This document shows, one piece after another, positions 29,340 through 40,661 of a stretch of DNA of 64,000 nucleotides. Made by a program: the position numbers and the translations under genes. The stretch is from contig NZ_JANWTC010000003.1 of NCBI RefSeq assembly GCF_024919295.1, positions 288,908 through 352,907 on the forward strand. The letters are read 5' to 3'. Position 1 is the stretch's first letter, and every line of letters begins with the position of its first letter. The notes beneath the pieces are model-generated. The model was given only the letters and a program-made list of their open reading frames with translations. It was not told where the DNA came from and searched no databases. Source of the stretch: Corynebacterium lemuris. Lineage in GTDB: Bacteria; Actinomycetota; Actinomycetes; Mycobacteriales; Mycobacteriaceae.

Positions 29340-30053
29340 CTAGGGTAACGGTCTGGCGCCGAGCACACCAGTACCGACACGCACGACGTTCGAGCCCCGG
29401 GCCACGGCCTCCTCCAGATCGCCCGACATCCCGGCGGACAGCTCCATCGGCCGGCCGGTCTGTTCCGCGATTTTCCCGCACAGCCTGCGGGCCCGGTCGA
29501 AGACCTCCCCGGCCGCGGAATCCAGGGGCGGCACAACCATGAGACCGGCCAGTTCCAGGTGTTCCGCCTCCTCGACGACCTGCACCAGCTCGTCGAGGTC
29601 CTCCTCGAGGACTCCCCCGCGGGCGGGGTCCCCGTCGGCGGAGAGCTGCAGGTAGACGGGCAGCACATCGGTGGTGCGGTCGCCGCGTTCCAGGGCCAGC
29701 GCCATGCCGCGGTCCAGGGCCTGGGCCAGACGGACGGAGTCGACCGAGTGGACGCTGGCGGCCCAGCGGGCGACGGAATTGGCCTTCTTCGTCTGGACCT
29801 GCCCGATCATGTGGATACGGGCCTCGGGTACCTCAGCGGCCTTGCCGCGGGCCTCCTGCTCGCGGTTCTCGGCGACATCGGCCGCGCCGAGTTCAACGAG
29901 CAGCCGCAGGTCGGCGGCGGGGTGGAATTTGGTCACCGGCAGCAGGCGGATCTCCTGCGGGTCGCGGCCGGCGGCCTCGGCGGCGGCGTCGATACGCGCG
30001 CGGACGGCAGCCAGGTTGGTACGCAGTTCCTCGGTACGTGTCACGGCAGCCAC
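29340..30053 (-). CDS. YggS-family PLP homeostasis protein
   Basis: 237 residues, single-domain PLP-binding alanine-racemase-like fold. The PLP lysine is in LLPVTKFHPAADL (about residue 41). Other family landmarks are VAENREQEARGK, IHMIGQVQTKKANSV (about 81-95) and LSAGMSGDLEEAVARGSNVVRVG near the C-terminus (phosphate-binding region). Members buffer PLP and affect amino-acid metabolism; no catalytic activity is established. It overlaps pgeF by 13 bp and is followed by sepF after 69 bp. Confidence 0.92.
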   Translation of the reverse strand: MAAVTRTEELRTNLAAVRARIDAAAEAAGRDPQEIRLLPVTKFHPAADLRLLVELGAADVAENREQEARGKAAEVPEARIHMIGQVQTKKANSVARWAASVHSVDSVRLAQALDRGMALALERGDRTTDVLPVYLQLSADGDPARGGVLEEDLDELVQVVEEAEHLELAGLMVVPPLDSAAGEVFDRARRLCGKIAEQTGRPMELSAGMSGDLEEAVARGSNVVRVGTGVLGARPLP

Positions 30054-30772
30054 ACCAGTCCCGCCTGTCGCCCGGTGGTGCCTTCGCGGCGGTGGGAGAA
30101 GAAATCGGTGTCCCCGATGGTGCAGCGCGGGTCCGCCTCGATGGCGGTCACCCCCAGGCCCATGAGCTGGCGCACCAGGCCGGCGCGCACGTCGATGCCC
30201 GGTGTGCCCTGCTCCGTGCGGGTCCGCGAACCGGGCAGATGCTTCTCGACGTCCGCGGCCATCTCCGCCGGCACCTCGTAGTTCCGGCCGGAGGCCGCCG
30301 GGCCCAGCAGCACCTGGATGCTGCCCGGGGTGGCACCCAACTCAACCATCTTCGCGACGGTGCGGGGGATGATCCCGTTGCGGGCCCCCATGCGGCCGGC
30401 ATGGGCGGCGGCGATCACACCGTGGGTGTGGTCGGCCAGCAGCACCGGCACGCAGTCGGCCACGAGTACGGCCAGGGCCAGGCCCCGGCGGGTGGTCACC
30501 AGGGCATCGGTGGTCTCCACAGGGCCGGCCTGCGGGCCGTCGACGACGGTGACGTTGTTGGAGTGCACCTGCTCCATCCACACGATCTCACCCGGATCCA
30601 GGCCGAGCACCCCGGCGAGGCGGTCACGGTTGGCGGCGACGGTGCCGGCGTCATCGCCGACGTGGTCGCCCAGGTTGAAGGATTCATAGGGGGACGACGA
30701 CGCCCCGCCCGCACGGGTGGTGAACACCATGCGGACGGGGCGTGCAGCCTCGTTCTCATTGCGCAGGGACAT
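30041..30772 (-). CDS. pgeF: PgeF/YlmD-family purine nucleoside phosphorylase or peptidoglycan-editing protein
   Basis: 243 residues of the DUF152 (laccase-domain) family. The metal-binding motifs are present: WMEQVHSNNVTVVD (about 80-93), VLVADCVPVLLAD (about 114-126) and AAAHAGRMGARNG (about 133-145). Family members were described as multicopper laccase-like, as a purine nucleoside phosphorylase and as a peptidoglycan-editing factor in E. coli; which holds here is open. It lies 10 bp after ftsZ, and a TAACCT box over the ftsZ stop would allow a separate leaderless mRNA from ATG 30772. Confidence 0.9.
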   Translation of the reverse strand: MSLRNENEAARPVRMVFTTRAGGASSSPYESFNLGDHVGDDAGTVAANRDRLAGVLGLDPGEIVWMEQVHSNNVTVVDGPQAGPVETTDALVTTRRGLALAVLVADCVPVLLADHTHGVIAAAHAGRMGARNGIIPRTVAKMVELGATPGSIQVLLGPAASGRNYEVPAEMAADVEKHLPGSRTRTEQGTPGIDVRAGLVRQLMGLGVTAIEADPRCTIGDTDFFSHRREGTTGRQAGLVWLP

Positions 30773-30782
30773 GCCCTAGAGG

Positions 30783-31988
30783 TTAGCGCAGGAAGTCGGG
30801 CACATCGAGGTCGTCATCCCGGCGCTCCGGGCGGGAGGAGGTGAACAGGCCGCCGCCGCTGGAACCGCTGCGGTGGTGGTGGCGGCCGGAGTCGTCCTGG
30901 GCCGGGGCGGGCGGCGGGGTCGGGGCCGGCTTCTCGCGCTCCTCGAAGAGGCGGCCGCGGGCGGAATCATCCTGGGTCGGAGCCGGGGTGGGGTTCTCCG
31001 CCGGGGTCGGGGTCCCGGGGGCGTTGGCCGGCGGGTTGTTCTTCGCGGCGTCGAAACCGGTGGCGATGATGGTCACGCGGGTCTCGTCGCCGAGGTTGTC
31101 GTCGATGATCGTGCCGAAGATGATGTTGGCGTCCGGGTCGCCCTTCTCCTGGACGATGCTCATCGCCTCGTTGACCTCCATGAGGCCGAGGTCGGAGGCG
31201 CCGGCCACGGACAGCAGCAGGCCCTTGGCGCCCTCCATGGTGGACTCGAGCAGCGGCGAGTTGATCGCCTGCATGGTCGCGTCCATGACCCGGTTGTCCC
31301 CGCGGGCGGAACCCACGCCCATGAGGGCGGAACCGGCGTCAGACATGACGGAACGGACATCCGCGAAGTCCACGTTGATCACACCCGGGGTGACGATCAG
31401 GTTGGTGATGCCCTGGACACCGTTGTGCAGCACCTCATCCGCGGCGCGGAAGGCCTCCATCATGGACAGGGTGGCGTCACCCAGCTGGAGGAGGCGGTCG
31501 TTGGGGATGACGATGAGGGTGTCGCAGACCTGGCGCAGCTCCTCGATGCCGGCCTCCGCCTGGCGGGTACGGCGCGGGCCCTCGAACTTGAAGGGCTTGG
31601 TCACCACACCGACGGTTAGGGCGCCGAGCTTCTTGGCGATGCCGGCGACGACCGGGGCGGCACCGGTACCGGTGCCGCCCCCCTCACCGGCGGTGACGAA
31701 GACCATGTCCGCGCCCTTGAGGGTTTCCTCAATCTCGGACTTGTGGTCCTCGGCGGAGGTGCGGCCGACCTCCGGGTTGGCGCCGGCGCCCAGGCCACGG
31801 GTGGCCTCCCGGCCGATGTCGAGCTTGGTGTCGGCGTCAGAGAAGAGCAGTGCCTGGGAGTCCGTGTTGATTGCGACGAACTCGACACCCTTCAGGCCCT
31901 CTTCGATCATGCGGTTGACGGCGTTGACGCCGCCGCCGCCGACGCCGACGACCTTGATGACGGCGAGGTAGTTGTTCGGTGAGGTCAT
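30783..31988 (-). CDS. ftsZ: Cell division GTPase FtsZ
   Basis: 401-residue tubulin-like GTPase that forms the Z-ring. The GTP-binding G-box GGGTGTG is at residues 103-109, the N-terminal loop [14 protein letters not shown] at 14-27, and the T7 catalytic loop near 210 ([16 protein letters not shown]). The linker (about 318-385) is long and rich in Pro, Thr and Arg, and the conserved C-terminal peptide [10 protein letters not shown] ends the protein; in this group it binds SepF, FtsW and others. The 147-bp gap before it, after ftsQ, leaves room for its own promoter. Confidence 0.98.
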   Translation of the reverse strand: MTSPNNYLAVIKVVGVGGGGVNAVNRMIEEGLKGVEFVAINTDSQALLFSDADTKLDIGREATRGLGAGANPEVGRTSAEDHKSEIEETLKGADMVFVTAGEGGGTGTGAAPVVAGIAKKLGALTVGVVTKPFKFEGPRRTRQAEAGIEELRQVCDTLIVIPNDRLLQLGDATLSMMEAFRAADEVLHNGVQGITNLIVTPGVINVDFADVRSVMSDAGSALMGVGSARGDNRVMDATMQAINSPLLESTMEGAKGLLLSVAGASDLGLMEVNEAMSIVQEKGDPDANIIFGTIIDDNLGDETRVTIIATGFDAAKNNPPANAPGTPTPAENPTPAPTQDDSARGRLFEEREKPAPTPPPAPAQDDSGRHHHRSGSSGGGLFTSSRPERRDDDLDVPDFLR

Positions 31989-32135
31989 GGGTTCTGGCCG
32001 CGCCTTTCGGGGAAGTTAAGTGAAATTTGGAACGAGGTTGCATCCATCATGGGCCACCGCCCGCCCGAATCCCGGGACATTTCGGCGGCGTGTCCATACT
32101 CTCAACCTCAGGTCAAGGGTTGTTGACGTGCGTTT

Positions 32136-32786
32136 TTAACGCACAGTGACCATCGCGGGGTTGGACACATTCCAGTGCTGCCCCTCGCGTTGGATCACGG
32201 TCTGCATCGCCACGGACTTGTCGTGGTTGTTCTCCGGTGACCCCCAGTAGACCGTCCGCCCGTCATGCAGGTGGAGGGTCAGCTCGTGGGGGCCGGGGGC
32301 GTCCACGGAGGCCACCATGGCGCGGACATGGTCCGGCAGTGAGGCGACAGCCCCGGCGATGCCACCGAAGGACTCCGGTTCCCCGGTCACCTCCACCGCA
32401 CCCTCAGGTGGGGTGTCGATGATGAACGGTACCCCGCCCTCATCGATGAGGTGTTCGCCGTCGTCCTCCCGGATGTAGAGGACCGCGCGGCGTTCCGTGA
32501 TGGCCACCTCAAGGGTACCCGGCCAACCGCGGGTGACGGTCGCGCTGTGCACCCAGGGCAGGTCCGCCACCCCGCGCGCCGCACGGCCCGCATCCACGCG
32601 GGCGAGGTTGTCGCCCTCGGCGACACCGGTGGCCTCGACGATCTGTTCCTCCGGGGTGTGCACGTTGCCGGTGACCGCATAGTCCGACACCCGCAGGACG
32701 GGCAGGACCCAGAGCAGGCCGACGGTCACGGCCAGCAGGGCGAGCACCCCGGCCACGCCGAGGAGAATCTTCTTCCGCGGCATCAT
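32136..32786 (-). CDS. ftsQ: Cell division protein FtsQ
   Basis: 216-residue single-pass membrane protein of the divisome core. A short basic tail (PRKK) precedes the membrane helix (about 7-28, [19 protein letters not shown]). The POTRA domain follows (about 33-100, [20 protein letters not shown]), then the beta domain ([19 protein letters not shown]). FtsQ works with FtsL and FtsB at the septum. Its ATG overlaps the murC stop by 4 bp. The last codons and stop lie inside a 7-bp hairpin (32128-32144), which may slow transcription before ftsZ. Confidence 0.92.
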   Translation of the reverse strand: MMPRKKILLGVAGVLALLAVTVGLLWVLPVLRVSDYAVTGNVHTPEEQIVEATGVAEGDNLARVDAGRAARGVADLPWVHSATVTRGWPGTLEVAITERRAVLYIREDDGEHLIDEGGVPFIIDTPPEGAVEVTGEPESFGGIAGAVASLPDHVRAMVASVDAPGPHELTLHLHDGRTVYWGSPENNHDKSVAMQTVIQREGQHWNVSNPAMVTVR

Positions 32787-34210
32787 TCACCCAACGCGGC
32801 GAGGATCTCCCCGGCCAGGAGGGTGACGTCGCCCGCACCCATGGTGAGCACGAGATCCCCCTCCCCCACCAGGCTGCGCACGGTCTGCGGGGCGTGGGAG
32901 AAGTCAGGCTCGTAGACAACCTGCTCCGCGGTCATCGAGTCGATGATGATGCGGGAACTGACCCCCTCGACCGGCTTCTCCCGGGCGCCGAAGATGTCGA
33001 GGACCACGGCGGCGTCGGCAAGCGAGAGCGCCGTGGCGAACTCGGCCGCGAACTCGATGGTGCGGGAGTACAGGTGCGGCTGGAAGACGACGATGACGCG
33101 CGCGCCGGTGCCCTCCGCCTCGACCTTCTGGCGGGCGGCCCGCAGCACCGCGGTCACCTCGGTGGGGTGGTGCGCATAATCGTCGTAGACGCGCACTCCC
33201 CCGGCGGTGCCCCGGTACTCGAAACGCCGGCGCACCCCGTTGAAATCGCTCAGCCCCTCGGCGAGCAGCACCGGGTCACCGCCGGCGAGGTGGCCGGCCA
33301 GCAGCGCGCCCGCCCCGTTGAGCACCATGTGCTGGCCGGGGATCTGCAGGTGGACCGTCAGATCCCGGTCACCGATGCGCACATGCGCCACCGAACCCTC
33401 GTCGGTGACGTCCGAGCTGAGGACCTCCGCGCCGACCGGGATCGACGGGTGCAGCGCAGCGGCCGCGGTCGTGCCGTAACCCAGCACGTTCACGCCACGC
33501 TCCACACAGCGCTCACCCAGGGCCGCGGCATGGCCGTCATCGAGGCAGACCACCAGATGGCCGGACGGGGTGAGGCGGTCGGCGAAATCGTCGAAGACGC
33601 GGTGGTAGGCCTCGGCGGTGCCGAAGAAGTCGAGGTGGTCCGGCTCGATGTTGGTCACCACCGCGATGTCGGGGCAGTACCGCAGCAGGGAGGCGTCCGA
33701 TTCATCGGCCTCCGCCACGAAACTGTCGCCGGTGCCGTGATGGGCGTTGGTGCCGGAGCGGTTGAGCTGACCGCCGATGGCGAAGCTGGGGTCCATGCCC
33801 GCGGCCTGCATCGCAGCCACCGCCATGGAGGTGGTGGAGGTCTTGCCGTGGGTGCCCGCGAAGAGCACCTGATGGCGCCCGCTCATCAGCTCACCGAGCA
33901 GGTCCGAGCGGCGGATGACCGGGATGGCCAGCTCGCGGGCGGCGGCCAGTTCCGGATTGTCCTGCGGGATCGCGGCGAAGGAGACAACAACCACGGTCGG
34001 TGGCTCCCCCGCCAGGCGGAGATTCTCCGCCTCGTGGCCCACCGCAACGAGCGCGCCCGCCGAGCGCAGAGCCCGGACGGGGCGGGAGTCCTTCACGTCG
34101 GAGCCGGTGACCACCGCGCCCCGGTCGAGCAGGATGCGGGCAACCCCGGACATGCCGGAACCGCCGATGCCGATGAGGTGGACGCGGGAGAGGTCGACAG
34201 AATCGGTCAC
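32783..34210 (-). CDS. murC: UDP-N-acetylmuramate--L-alanine ligase MurC
   Basis: 475-residue cytosolic ligase that adds the first peptide residue (L-Ala) to UDP-MurNAc using ATP. The N-terminal UDP-binding domain shows [19 protein letters not shown] (residues 10-28). The ATP loop GTHGKTS is at 119-125. [11 protein letters not shown] (about 345) and GAGDVTLLA near the end are typical MurC motifs. It is coupled to ftsQ by a 4-bp overlap and follows murG after 38 bp. Confidence 0.97.
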   Translation of the reverse strand: MTDSVDLSRVHLIGIGGSGMSGVARILLDRGAVVTGSDVKDSRPVRALRSAGALVAVGHEAENLRLAGEPPTVVVVSFAAIPQDNPELAAARELAIPVIRRSDLLGELMSGRHQVLFAGTHGKTSTTSMAVAAMQAAGMDPSFAIGGQLNRSGTNAHHGTGDSFVAEADESDASLLRYCPDIAVVTNIEPDHLDFFGTAEAYHRVFDDFADRLTPSGHLVVCLDDGHAAALGERCVERGVNVLGYGTTAAAALHPSIPVGAEVLSSDVTDEGSVAHVRIGDRDLTVHLQIPGQHMVLNGAGALLAGHLAGGDPVLLAEGLSDFNGVRRRFEYRGTAGGVRVYDDYAHHPTEVTAVLRAARQKVEAEGTGARVIVVFQPHLYSRTIEFAAEFATALSLADAAVVLDIFGAREKPVEGVSSRIIIDSMTAEQVVYEPDFSHAPQTVRSLVGEGDLVLTMGAGDVTLLAGEILAALGE

Positions 34211-34248
34211 GGAATTTCAGGCTCCTGGGTGTGGGTTGGACGGGCAGG

Positions 34249-35331
34249 TCATTCTAACGCCGCAGCGACCGCAGCAGCCAGATACGCTGCGGCATCCCCT
34301 GCGGAGTGCCCCCGGGCGGCCGCCCGCATGGTCTCGAGGGTCTCCCCGTCACCGAGGATGCCGGTGACCTCGGCGACCAGCCGGTCAGCGTCGAACTCGG
34401 CGTCACCGACAAGACGGGCGGCGCCGGCGGCGACCACATCAGTGGCATTGAGCGCCTGCTCACCGTTGCCGTGCGGCAGGGGGACGTAGACGGCAGGCAG
34501 GCCCGAGGCGGTGACCTCGGCGACGGTCATCGCGCCGGAACGGCAGACGATGAGATCCGCGACGGCGTAGGCGGCCGCCATGTCCCCGATATAGGGCAGG
34601 GGGACATAATGCTCGTGCGGGGCGGGGGCGGTGTTGCGTCTGCCGTAGGCGTGCAGCACCTGGAATCCTCCGGCGGTGGTCAGTGTGTCCACCGCGCCGG
34701 CCACCGCCCGGTTGAGGCTCACCGCCCCCTGGGAACCGCCGGTGACCAGCAGGGTGCGCCGTTCCGGGTCGAGCCCCCACTGCTCACGGGCACGTTCGGC
34801 CGCGGCCTGCATGTCACCGCTGCGCAATCCGGCGCGGACGGGGATGCCGACGACCTCGCCGGGCATCCCTGAGCCGGCCACCGCGTTGAAGCCGGTGCCA
34901 CCGAGGCGCACACCGAGTTTATTGGCCAGCCCGGCGCGGGCGTTGGCCTCGTGGACGAAGAACGGGATGCCCAGCGAGCGGGCCGCCAGGTAGCCGGGGG
35001 CGGAGACGTAGCCGCCGAAACCGATGAGGGCGTCGGCCTGCACGTCGCGGAGGATCTCCCGGGTCTGGCGTACCGCCTTGACCACCCGGACCGGCAGCTT
35101 GAGCAGGTCGAGGTTGGGGCGCCGCGGTACGGGCACCGGGTCGATGAGGCGGAGGTCGAAGCCGCGGGCGGGGACGAGGTCACGTTCCAGGCCGCGCGGT
35201 GTACCCAGGGCGGTGACGGTGGCGCCGTGCCGCTCGACGAGGGCCTCAGCCACCGCCAGCGCGGGTTCGACGTGGCCGGCGGTGCCCCCGCCGGCGACGA
35301 CCACACTCAGGGTGTCTTGGGGTGCGCGCAT
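34249..35331 (-). CDS. murG: UDP-GlcNAc:lipid I N-acetylglucosaminyltransferase MurG
   Basis: 360-residue peripheral membrane GT-B enzyme turning lipid I into lipid II at the inner face of the membrane. The first Gly loop, VVAGGGTAGHVEPALAVAEA, is at about residues 11-30, and the acceptor-side loop GFGGYVSAPGYLAARSL is near 104-120. The donor-binding domain has LLVTGGSQGAVSLNRAV (about 194-210) and CRSGAMTVAEVTASGLP (about 262-278). It starts 3 bp after the ftsW stop, so the two are tightly linked. Confidence 0.96.
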   Translation of the reverse strand: MRAPQDTLSVVVAGGGTAGHVEPALAVAEALVERHGATVTALGTPRGLERDLVPARGFDLRLIDPVPVPRRPNLDLLKLPVRVVKAVRQTREILRDVQADALIGFGGYVSAPGYLAARSLGIPFFVHEANARAGLANKLGVRLGGTGFNAVAGSGMPGEVVGIPVRAGLRSGDMQAAAERAREQWGLDPERRTLLVTGGSQGAVSLNRAVAGAVDTLTTAGGFQVLHAYGRRNTAPAPHEHYVPLPYIGDMAAAYAVADLIVCRSGAMTVAEVTASGLPAVYVPLPHGNGEQALNATDVVAAGAARLVGDAEFDADRLVAEVTGILGDGETLETMRAAARGHSAGDAAAYLAAAVAAALE

Positions 35332-35334
35332 GGG

Positions 35335-36684
35335 TCACCGCCTCCTGTCAGGTTGGGGCCGGTCATGTTCTCTGACGGTACCAGTCACCGGAGCGCCGAA
35401 GCGGGCCTGCGTCCGGCGTTCCCGGGCCGTCGCCGCCTTCGGCACGGCGGGTTCGGGCAGCAGGAAGAAGCGGTCGAAGAAGGGGCGGCCGTAGGACTGC
35501 ATCGCGGAGACCGCCTCCGGCTCATGGCGGGCGATGGAGGCGAGCAGCCCCATGGAACCGAGGGTGATGATCGCGGAGGTGCCGCCCGCGGAGATCATCG
35601 GCAGCTGGATACCGGTGACGGGCATCAGCCCGACGACGTAGCCGATGTTGATGAAGGCCTGGGAGACCACACCGGCGGTCAGGGCAGCGGCCATGAGGGA
35701 CTGGAACTGGTTCTGCGCCCGGGTGGCGGTGCGGTAGCCGAAGTAGCCGAGGGTGGCGAAGAGGACGATCACCAATGCCCCGCCCCACAGTCCGAGTTCC
35801 TCCCCGATGATGGCGAAGATGAAGTCGTTCTTCGCCTCGGGCAGGTAGAACCACTTCGCGCGGGACTGGCCGAGGCCGACACCGAAGAGGGAACCGTCGG
35901 CCAGGGAGAGGAAGCCCTGGTAGGACTGGAAGGCCGCGCCCTGGGTGTCCTCGAAGCGGCCGAAGAGTGCGTCGAAGTAGACGGTGAAGCGGTTGGAGCG
36001 GAAACCGCCGCCGACCAGGATCGCCACCAGCCCCAGCGCGGCGGCGGCGCCGGCGAGCAGGACGATCCTGAGGCTGCCGCCGGCGAAGACGAAGGTGAAC
36101 ATGCCCACCAGCGCGAAGCTGGCGGTCATGCCGAGATCACCCTGGGCGGCGATGAGTCCGGTCATCGCGACCATGACCCCGAGGTAGATGGTGAAGGGGC
36201 TGCTCCTGCTCATGCGGGTGTCGTTGCGGTCGGCGAGGTAGGCGGCACCCCACACCGCGATGGCGACCTTGGCCAGTTCGGAGGGCTGCAGGCCGACGGA
36301 ACCGACGCGGATCCACGACTGGGAGCCGACCTCCTCGCTGCCCTCACCGATACCCGGGATGAGCACCGCCACCAGGAGGAGGAGGGAGATGATCATGAGC
36401 CAGGGGGCGATGCGGCGGACGGTGGCCGGCGGGACCCGCAGGGCCGCCCAGAAGGCGAGGAGGCCGAGGACGACCATGAGGCCCTGGCGCAGGGACTGGC
36501 CCCAGACGGTGGAGCCCTCGATGACCGACCAGGTCATCGAGGAGGACATGACCATGACCACACCGATGCCGGTGAGGAGGAAGACCACGGTGCGCAGCAT
36601 GAGGTAGTCGAAGCCCGGCCGGGACTCCATCATCGACTGCCAGGCCCGGTATCCCCTGGTGAAGGCGCCGGTGCTGCTGCTCAT
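35335..36684 (-). CDS. ftsW: Septal SEDS glycosyltransferase FtsW
   Basis: 449-residue polytopic membrane protein of the SEDS (shape, elongation, division, sporulation) family, which polymerises lipid II together with the septal PBP FtsI. About ten membrane helices are visible. Motifs include SSSMTWSV, SQSWIRVGSVGLQPSELAKV (about 123-142), and GVGLGQSRAKWFYLPEAKNDFIF ahead of the large loop. VVSQAFINIGYVVGLMPVTG and SAGGTSAI lie near the end. The last ~60 residues are a polar cytoplasmic tail. The ATG overlaps the murD stop (ATGA), so the two are translationally coupled. Confidence 0.95.
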   Translation of the reverse strand: MSSSTGAFTRGYRAWQSMMESRPGFDYLMLRTVVFLLTGIGVVMVMSSSMTWSVIEGSTVWGQSLRQGLMVVLGLLAFWAALRVPPATVRRIAPWLMIISLLLLVAVLIPGIGEGSEEVGSQSWIRVGSVGLQPSELAKVAIAVWGAAYLADRNDTRMSRSSPFTIYLGVMVAMTGLIAAQGDLGMTASFALVGMFTFVFAGGSLRIVLLAGAAAALGLVAILVGGGFRSNRFTVYFDALFGRFEDTQGAAFQSYQGFLSLADGSLFGVGLGQSRAKWFYLPEAKNDFIFAIIGEELGLWGGALVIVLFATLGYFGYRTATRAQNQFQSLMAAALTAGVVSQAFINIGYVVGLMPVTGIQLPMISAGGTSAIITLGSMGLLASIARHEPEAVSAMQSYGRPFFDRFFLLPEPAVPKAATARERRTQARFGAPVTGTVREHDRPQPDRRR

Positions 36685-38039
36685 GTGATCTCCCGGGGTT
36701 GGTTTGCGGCCGCGGCGAAGAGGTCGCCGCGCTGGGCCATCCCGGTGAACATGTCGAGGGAGGCCGCGGCCGGGGCGAGCAGGACGGTGTCGCCCGCCCC
36801 GGCGGTGTCCGCGGCCCAGCCGACGAGCTCGGCGATCGCCTGCTCCGGGTCGGTGTGGGTGGTGTGGTGGACGGGGACGTGCGGGGCGTGTTCGGCCAGG
36901 GCGGCGGCGATGCGGGGGGCATCGGCACCCAGCAGGCCGACGGCCTTGAGCCGGTGGGCGTGGGAGCGGATCAGCGGGACGATGTCGGCACCCTTGAGCT
37001 GCCCGCCGGCGAGCCAGATGACGTTGTCCAGCCCGGCCAGGGCGGCGTCGGCGGCGTGCGGGTTGGTGGCCTTGGAGTTGTCGACCCAGGTCACTCCCCC
37101 GGTCTCGGCGATGATCTGGCCGCGGTGCCCGTCGACCTGGAAGGCGGCGAGCGCGGCGGCGATGTGCTCCGGCGTCGCGCCCTGGCTGCGGGCGATGGCG
37201 GCGGCGGCGAGCGCGTCGAGCACACCGGCCGGTCCGGCCGGTTGGATGCCTGCGACCGGCGCGAGGATGACGGGGGCGTCACCGGTGTTGTCCACCAGCT
37301 GCCCACCGATGAGGCCGAACTGGCCGACGCCGGGTTCAGCGAGGGTGAAGCCGATGTGATTGTCGACGTCCGCCCGCGCCAGCACCGCGCGGACCACCGG
37401 GTCGTCGACGCCGGCGACGGCGACCGGCCCGGACAGGGCACGGGCCTTGGCGTCGGCGTAGGAGGTGAAGGAGCCGTGCCAGTCGATGTGGTCCTCGGCG
37501 AGGTTGAGCAGCACCCCGGCGTCCGGGCTCAGCTCCTTCGACCAGTGGAGCTGGAAGCTGGACAGTTCGGCGACGAGGACGTCGACGCGTTGCTCGTCAA
37601 GCAGGGCGTCGGCGACGGCGACACCGATGTTGCCCACCGCCCGGGCACGCAGCCCGGTGTCCTGGCCCAGCTGCGCCATCATGGCCGCGAGCATGGCGGT
37701 GGTGGTGGTCTTGCCGTTGGTGCCGGTGACCACCAGCCAGGTGCGCGGGGGGCCGAAGGCGCCGGCGCGGTCGAGGCGGTAGGCCAGCTCGACGTCGCCG
37801 ATGACCTCGAGGCCGGCTGCGGCGGCGTCGGCAAGCAGGGGGTTGTCGGGACGCCAGCCCGGGGAGGTGACCACCAGCGAGAAACGGCTCAGCATGGTGC
37901 GGGCCTCGTCGACGGTGATGCCGGTGGCCAGGTCGTTGTCGTCGGCGACGGTGTGATCCACGCCGAGGCGCTCCAGGAGGCGGATGATGCCGCGGCCGGA
38001 GACCCCGGCGCCGGCGATGAGGACGGTTCCGGTGATCAT
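36681..38039 (-). CDS. murD: UDP-N-acetylmuramoylalanine--D-glutamate ligase MurD
   Basis: 452-residue cytosolic ligase adding D-Glu to UDP-MurNAc-L-Ala. The first Gly loop is [18 protein letters not shown] (6-23) and the ATP loop GTNGKTTT is at 106-113. [13 protein letters not shown] (about 182-194), [17 protein letters not shown] and [12 protein letters not shown] are standard MurD motifs. ATG 38039 overlaps the mraY stop by 4 bp; a longer in-frame extension upstream (to 38387) runs inside mraY and is not conserved. Confidence 0.97.
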   Translation of the reverse strand: MITGTVLIAGAGVSGRGIIRLLERLGVDHTVADDNDLATGITVDEARTMLSRFSLVVTSPGWRPDNPLLADAAAAGLEVIGDVELAYRLDRAGAFGPPRTWLVVTGTNGKTTTTAMLAAMMAQLGQDTGLRARAVGNIGVAVADALLDEQRVDVLVAELSSFQLHWSKELSPDAGVLLNLAEDHIDWHGSFTSYADAKARALSGPVAVAGVDDPVVRAVLARADVDNHIGFTLAEPGVGQFGLIGGQLVDNTGDAPVILAPVAGIQPAGPAGVLDALAAAAIARSQGATPEHIAAALAAFQVDGHRGQIIAETGGVTWVDNSKATNPHAADAALAGLDNVIWLAGGQLKGADIVPLIRSHAHRLKAVGLLGADAPRIAAALAEHAPHVPVHHTTHTDPEQAIAELVGWAADTAGAGDTVLLAPAAASLDMFTGMAQRGDLFAAAANQPREIT

Positions 38040-39145
38040 CGCAGGCTCACCCCCGTGACGGTGAGCCATTCGGCGTAGAAGATGCACACACCGAGCATGA
38101 CAGCCATGGCGGCGATGAGCCAGAAGCGGACGACGACGGTGGTCTCGGGCCAGCCACCGTTCTCGAAGTGGTGGTGGAAGGGTGCCATACGGAAGACGCG
38201 CTTGCCGGTGGTGCGGAAGGAGATGACCTGGATGACCACGGAGGCGGCCTCGATGACGAAGAGTGCGCCGATGATGATCATCAGCAGCTCCGTGCGGGAC
38301 GCCACCGACAGGCCGGCGACGAGCCCGCCGAGGGCCAAGGAACCGGTGTCGCCCATGAAGATCTTGGCGGGGGCGGCATTCCACCACAGGAAGCCGAGGC
38401 AGCCGCCGAGACCGGCGGCCGCGAGGATCGCCAGGTCGAGGGGGTCCCGCACCGAGTAGCAGCCCGGTTCGACGGCGACCTCGCAGGAATTGCGGAACTG
38501 CCAGAAGGTGATCAGGGAGTAGGCGCCCATGACGAAGGCGGTGGTGCCGGCGGCCAGTCCGTCGAGTCCGTCGGTGAGGTTGACGGCGTTCGACCAGGCG
38601 GCGATGAGGATGACCATGAACACCAGGAAGACGATGATGCCGATGATGCCGCCGCCGAAGGCGATGTCGACGGTGTCGATGTCCCGGATGAAGGACAGGT
38701 GAGTTGAACCCGGGGTCAGGCCCTGATCGTCCGGGAACTGGAGGATGAGCAGGCCGAAGGCGATGGCCAGCACGAGCTGGCCGACGAGCTTGGCGGTCTT
38801 GTTCAGGCCGAGGTTGCGGGCCTTGAACAGTTTGATGGAGTCGTCGGCGAAACCGAGCGCACCCATGCCGAGCATGAGGCCGAGGACCAGCACGCCGGAG
38901 ACGGTGAAGCCGCCGGTGCCGATGACCATGCCGTAGATGCCGACGGTGGCGTAGGCGACGACGATGCCGGCGATGATGGCGATGCCGCCCATGGTGGGCG
39001 TGCCCCGCTTGCGCAGATGGGACTGGGGGCCGTCCTCCCGGATCTCCTGGCCCAGGCCCTCGGCGGAGAAGCGCCGGATGAGCACCGGGGTGGTGAAGAT
39101 GGCGACGAGGAAACTGACGATTCCTGCGATGATGATCTGTGTCAC
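38036..39145 (-). CDS. mraY: Phospho-N-acetylmuramoyl-pentapeptide transferase MraY
   Basis: 369-residue polytopic membrane enzyme that moves phospho-MurNAc-pentapeptide from UDP to decaprenyl phosphate, giving lipid I. Typical motifs are [17 protein letters not shown] (about 40-56), the DD motif FADDSIKL (about 103-110), [15 protein letters not shown] (about 185-199) and [10 protein letters not shown] (about 269-278). [15 protein letters not shown] near residue 320 is another MraY hallmark. It follows murF after 13 bp and overlaps murD. Confidence 0.97.
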   Translation of the reverse strand: MTQIIIAGIVSFLVAIFTTPVLIRRFSAEGLGQEIREDGPQSHLRKRGTPTMGGIAIIAGIVVAYATVGIYGMVIGTGGFTVSGVLVLGLMLGMGALGFADDSIKLFKARNLGLNKTAKLVGQLVLAIAFGLLILQFPDDQGLTPGSTHLSFIRDIDTVDIAFGGGIIGIIVFLVFMVILIAAWSNAVNLTDGLDGLAAGTTAFVMGAYSLITFWQFRNSCEVAVEPGCYSVRDPLDLAILAAAGLGGCLGFLWWNAAPAKIFMGDTGSLALGGLVAGLSVASRTELLMIIIGALFVIEAASVVIQVISFRTTGKRVFRMAPFHHHFENGGWPETTVVVRFWLIAAMAVMLGVCIFYAEWLTVTGVSLR

Positions 39146-39158
39146 GTCGTGTTCGCCC

Positions 39159-40661
39159 CTATGAACCCTTCTGGATGTTCTGCTGTTGGATGAGGTTCTC
39201 CGCTACCCGCCACAGCCCCAGTGAGTTGGAGGCCTTGACCAGCACAACATCGCCGGGGTTGCCGGTTCCGGTGTGTTCGATCGGGCGGGTCCGCAGCACG
39301 GCCTCGACGAGGCGGGTGGCCTCGTCGACGTCGCGCGCGACCTCAGTAGTTATACCCCGGTTGGCGGCCTCGGTGGCCATGGCGCGGCTGTTGGGATCAT
39401 CGCCGACGGCAATCAGGTGCTCGATCCGGTACCGGTCGAGCTGCCGGCCGATCCTGCGGTGCGCGGCCTGCGCATCGGTGCCGAGCTCGCTCATCTGGCC
39501 CAGGACAGCGATGGCGCGGGCGTGGGGGCGGGCCGCGGCGGTGTAGGCCAGGGCGGCGATGCCGGCCTGCATGGAGTCGGGGTTGGCGTTGTAGGCGTCG
39601 TTGATCACGGTCACCCCGTCAGCGCGGGTCTGCACGTCCATGCGGTGTGCGGAGGCGCTGGTGTGGCCGGAGAGTCCCGCGGCGACCCGGCTGAGGTCGA
39701 GTCCCGCCTCCAGCCCGATGGCCGCGGCGGCCAGGGCGTTGGAGACCTGGTGCTCACCGAAGACCTGCAGGCGCACGGGGGCGGATTCCCCGCCGGCGTG
39801 GAGGGTGAAACTGGCGCGGGCGACATCATCGAGGCGGATGTCCCCGGCCCACAGGTCGGCGCGGGTGGCGGCGGAGTAGGTAACCACCCGGGCGCGGGTG
39901 CGCGGCGCCATGGCGGCGACGAAGGGGTCGTCGGCGTTGAGCACCGCCACCCCGCGGTCCGGCAGGGCCTCGATGAGTTCGCCCTTGGCGCGGGCGATGT
40001 TCTCGCGGGAACCGAATTCACCCAGATGGGCGGTGCCCACATTGAGGACTGCGCCGATGTGCGGGGGCACAGAGCGGGCCAGGTGGGCGATGTGACCGAT
40101 GCCGCGGGCGGACATCTCGGCGACGAGGAAGCGGGTGCCGGTGGTGCAGCGCAGCGCCGTGTAGGGCAGGCCGATCTCGTTGTTGAAGGAACCGGGTGGG
40201 GCGACGGTCTCCCCCGCCATGCGCAGCACGGAGGCGACGAGGTCCTTGGTGGAGGTCTTGCCGGCGGAGCCGGTGATGCCGACGACCGTCAGCTCCGGCA
40301 GCCGGGTGACCACGGCGTGGGCGAGGGCGGCGAGGGCGTCGACGACGGCCTTGACGGAGCCGTCGGTGTCGTGGGCGTAGATGTCGGCGTTGGAATCGGG
40401 GCGGCCGGTGGGTTTCACCACGACTGCGGGCACCCCCACCGGGCGGGCGGCGAGCACAGCGGCGGCGCCGGCCGTGATGGCGGTGGCGGCGAAGTCGTGG
40501 CCGTCGACACGCGCGCCCGGCAGGGCGATGAACAACCCGCCCGGGGTGATCAGGCGGGAGTCGAACTCGATGGTGCCGGTCACCGGGGTGTCCGGCTTCT
40601 CGACGTCGTGGAGCTCACCACCGGTGATCTCCGCGATCTCCGCGAGGGTCAGGGGGATCAC
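39159..40661 (-). CDS. murF: UDP-MurNAc-tripeptide--D-alanyl-D-alanine ligase MurF
   Basis: 500-residue cytosolic ligase that finishes the UDP-MurNAc pentapeptide. The N-terminal domain has [14 protein letters not shown] (4-17) and [21 protein letters not shown]. The ATP loop [10 protein letters not shown] is at 131-140, followed by NNEIGLP and [16 protein letters not shown] (about 357-372). The GTG at 40661 overlaps the murE stop (GTGA). The C-terminal 20 residues are polar with an NLIQQQN stretch. Confidence 0.97.
   Translation of the reverse strand: MIPLTLAEIAEITGGELHDVEKPDTPVTGTIEFDSRLITPGGLFIALPGARVDGHDFAATAITAGAAAVLAARPVGVPAVVVKPTGRPDSNADIYAHDTDGSVKAVVDALAALAHAVVTRLPELTVVGITGSAGKTSTKDLVASVLRMAGETVAPPGSFNNEIGLPYTALRCTTGTRFLVAEMSARGIGHIAHLARSVPPHIGAVLNVGTAHLGEFGSRENIARAKGELIEALPDRGVAVLNADDPFVAAMAPRTRARVVTYSAATRADLWAGDIRLDDVARASFTLHAGGESAPVRLQVFGEHQVSNALAAAAIGLEAGLDLSRVAAGLSGHTSASAHRMDVQTRADGVTVINDAYNANPDSMQAGIAALAYTAAARPHARAIAVLGQMSELGTDAQAAHRRIGRQLDRYRIEHLIAVGDDPNSRAMATEAANRGITTEVARDVDEATRLVEAVLRTRPIEHTGTGNPGDVVLVKASNSLGLWRVAENLIQQQNIQKGS

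Noticed and set aside
32894..34489. A 531-codon plus-strand frame over murC
   Set aside because: Antisense shadow of murC.
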